From NCBI GenBank assembly GCA_959018215.1, contig CAUEKL010000034.1, positions 1 through 15,040 of the forward strand: a DNA stretch of 15,040 nt. Reading direction: 5' to 3'. Source of the stretch: an uncultured Gemmiger sp. Lineage in GTDB: Bacteria > Bacillota > Clostridia > Oscillospirales > Ruminococcaceae. The notes below the pieces were generated by a model. That model searched no databases. It saw only the letters and a program-made list of their open reading frames with translations, and had not been told where the DNA came from. Position numbers and translations under genes: made by a program. Every line of letters starts with the position of its first letter. Positions within the stretch are counted from its first letter, which is position 1. Below are positions 13,427 through 15,040 of this stretch, piece by piece.

Positions 13427-14905
13427 ATGCAGATGCAAGAGTATGAATTCTGGTTTGTGGTGGGCAGTCAGTTCCTGTACGGCCCCGAAACGCTGGAGAT
13501 CGTGGCCAGACGGGCCGCTGAGATGACCGAGGTGCTGAACGCCTCCGGTAATCTGCCCTGCAAGATCGTGTACAAGGTCACCGCCAAGACCAACAAGGAG
13601 ATCGCCGACGTGGTGCGGGAAGCCAACTACGACCCCCGCTGCGCAGGCATCATCACCTGGTGCCACACCTTCAGCCCCAGCAAGATGTGGATCAACGGCT
13701 TTGTGAACCTGCAGAAGCCCTACTGCCACTTTGCCACCCAGTACAACCGGGAGATCCCCAACGAGGAGATCGATATGGACTTCATGAACCTGAACCAGGC
13801 CGCCCACGGGGACCGGGAACACGGGTTCATCGCCGCCCGGCTGCGGATGCCCCGCAAGATCATTGCCGGCTACTGGCAGGATGAGGAAGTGCGGAAGCGC
13901 CTGGGCCGCTGGATGCGAACCGCCGTGGGCGTAGCCGTTTCCCGCGATCTCAAGGTCATGCGCTTCGGCGACAACATGCGCGAGGTGGCCGTCACCGAGG
14001 GCGACAAGGTGGAAGTGCAGGCCAAGCTGGGCTGGCAGGTGAACACCTGGGCCGTGGGCGACCTGGTCAAGGTCATGAATGAAGTCACCGACGGCGAGAT
14101 CGACGAACTGATGGAAGTCTACCGCGCCAGCTACGACTTTGCCACCGACAACATCGAGGCCATCCGCTACCAGGCCCGGGAAGAGATCGCCATCAAGAAG
14201 ATGCTGGACGCCGAAGGCTGCAAGGCTTTCTCCAACACCTTCCAGGACCTGTACGGCATGGAACAGCTGCCGGGCCTGGCCAGCCAGCACCTGATGGCCC
14301 AGGGCTACGGCTACGGCGGCGAAGGCGACTGGAAAGTGGCCGCCATGACCGCTATCCTGAAAGCCATGGGCGAGGGCGGCAACGGCTGCTCGCTGTTCAT
14401 GGAGGACTATACCTACAATCTGGTGCCCGGGGCGGAGTACAGCCTGGGCGCCCACATGCTGGAGGTCTGTCCCTGCTGCGCCGCCCAGAAACCCCGCATC
14501 GAGACCCATCACCTGGGCATCGGCATGAACGAGAAGGACCCCGCCCGTCTGGTCTTTGAGGGCAAGCCCGGCAAGGCCATCGTGGTGAGCCTCATCGACA
14601 TGGGCGGCCGTCTGCGGCTGATCTGCCAGGACATCGAGTGCGTCAAGCCCATCCTGCCCATGCCCAACCTGCCGGTGGCCCGCGTGATGTGGAAAGCCCT
14701 GCCCGACCTGACCACCGGCGTGGAGTGCTGGATCACCGCAGGCGGTGCCCACCACACGGTGCTGAGCTACGATGTCACCGCCGAGCAGATGCATGACTGG
14801 GCCAACATCATGGGCATCGAGTTTGTCCACATCGGCGAGGGCACCACCCCCGAAAGCCTGGAGCACGACCTGTTCCTGGCGGACCTGGCCTGGAAGCTGA
14901 AGTAA
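13427..14905 (+). CDS. araA: L-arabinose isomerase
   Basis: 492 residues, close to the usual 500. It converts L-arabinose to L-ribulose, the first step of intracellular L-arabinose catabolism, and needs Mn2+. The N-terminus EFWFVVGSQFLYGPETL is diagnostic. Catalytic and metal residues fall exactly seven positions before their Escherichia coli numbers: E299 (GGEGDW), E326 (LFMEDYTYN), H343 (GAHMLEVCP) and H443 (AGGAHHTV). The ATG at 13427 is chosen because AGGAGG lies nine bases upstream and the fold starts here; an ATG at 13388 would add 13 unsupported residues. It has its own upstream region after the importer terminator. The next gene starts 47 bp downstream with no hairpin between, so they are probably co-transcribed. 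Confidence 0.96.
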   Translation: MQMQEYEFWFVVGSQFLYGPETLEIVARRAAEMTEVLNASGNLPCKIVYKVTAKTNKEIADVVREANYDPRCAGIITWCHTFSPSKMWINGFVNLQKPYCHFATQYNREIPNEEIDMDFMNLNQAAHGDREHGFIAARLRMPRKIIAGYWQDEEVRKRLGRWMRTAVGVAVSRDLKVMRFGDNMREVAVTEGDKVEVQAKLGWQVNTWAVGDLVKVMNEVTDGEIDELMEVYRASYDFATDNIEAIRYQAREEIAIKKMLDAEGCKAFSNTFQDLYGMEQLPGLASQHLMAQGYGYGGEGDWKVAAMTAILKAMGEGGNGCSLFMEDYTYNLVPGAEYSLGAHMLEVCPCCAAQKPRIETHHLGIGMNEKDPARLVFEGKPGKAIVVSLIDMGGRLRLICQDIECVKPILPMPNLPVARVMWKALPDLTTGVECWITAGGAHHTVLSYDVTAEQMHDWANIMGIEFVHIGEGTTPESLEHDLFLADLAWKLK

Positions 14906-14952
14906 TGGTTTTTCAGAATTATTTTTGAATACGGGAAAGGAAGCCTCTTTGT

Positions 14953-15040
14953 ATGAAATTCTTCATTGATACCGCCAACGTGGATGAGATCCGCAAGGCC
15001 AATGACATGGGCATCATTGCCGGCGTCACCACCAACCCCA
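14953..15040 (+). CDS. fsa: Transaldolase/fructose-6-phosphate aldolase family, 5' end only
   Basis: Only the first 29 codons are in the window, and the gene continues past 15040. The start MKFFIDTANVDEIRKAND and the following GVTTNP are hallmarks of the small (about 215-residue) FSA/TalC-type transaldolase family. GGAAG precedes the ATG at 14953. In a pentose operon this most likely acts as transaldolase, moving a dihydroxyacetone unit in the non-oxidative pentose phosphate pathway. True FSA activity cannot be excluded from this fragment. Confidence 0.85.
   Translation, partial: MKFFIDTANVDEIRKANDMGIIAGVTTNP

Noticed and set aside
13301..14866. Minus-strand open frame of about 520 codons opposite araA
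   Set aside because: araA is certain from its catalytic residues. The antisense frame is His/Gly/Val-rich with no recognisable motif.

Overview
The window looks like chromosomal DNA of a GC-rich Clostridia member (Firmicutes). The gut Oscillospiraceae (Faecalibacterium/Subdoligranulum/Gemmiger type) are my best guess. The grounds are a YesN/LytS-type two-component pair, an AraR-type GntR repressor, strong AGGAGG ribosome binding sites and consensus sigma-A promoters in otherwise GC-rich coding DNA. The genus is inference only. I saw no tRNA, rRNA, insertion sequence or CRISPR array.

Layout. (1) Positions 1-712 hold no convincing full-length gene. They contain two nearly identical GC-rich, hairpin-dense repeat copies 306 bp apart, an intrinsic terminator between them, and a minus-strand lipoprotein start (492 to 412) that ends in a stop just inside the repeat. 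(2) Positions 713-2329 hold a consensus promoter, a PadR-family repressor, and a membrane-anchored HAAS/DUF1700-plus-DUF4097 protein, closed by a terminator. (3) Positions 2455-6686 hold a perfect-consensus promoter and a structured leader. A tightly overlapping three-gene sensor operon follows: a YesN-type response regulator, a LytS/YesM-type histidine kinase and a YtfQ-like sugar-binding lipoprotein. (4) Positions 6703-7767 (minus strand) encode AraR, which converges on the sensor operon and shares a bidirectional terminator with it. (5) Positions 7768-8295 are a long divergent control region with an AraR operator match, phased direct repeats, a hairpin and promoters. (6) Positions 8296-13126 are a complete YtfQRT-YjfF-type sugar ABC importer: binding lipoprotein, double ATPase and two permeases. 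(7) Positions 13427-15040 hold L-arabinose isomerase (araA) and the start of a small transaldolase/FSA-family gene cut by the window end.

Reading of the system. The genes from 2455 onward form one pentose-utilisation module, most likely for L-arabinose. Sugar outside the cell would be read by the lipoprotein and the kinase, and the regulator would activate import. Sugar inside the cell would be read by AraR, which would release its operators. The importer would bring in the pentose, AraA would convert L-arabinose to L-ribulose, and the transaldolase-family enzyme would feed the pentose phosphate pathway. An AraR-box-like sequence also sits in the leader of the sensor operon, so the intracellular repressor may gate the extracellular sensor. 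The sensor resembles the known XylFII-LytS-YesN xylose system of Clostridium, but is built on a YtfQ-type binding protein and paired with an arabinose repressor and isomerase. That combination is the most interesting feature of the window. araB and araD are not in view.
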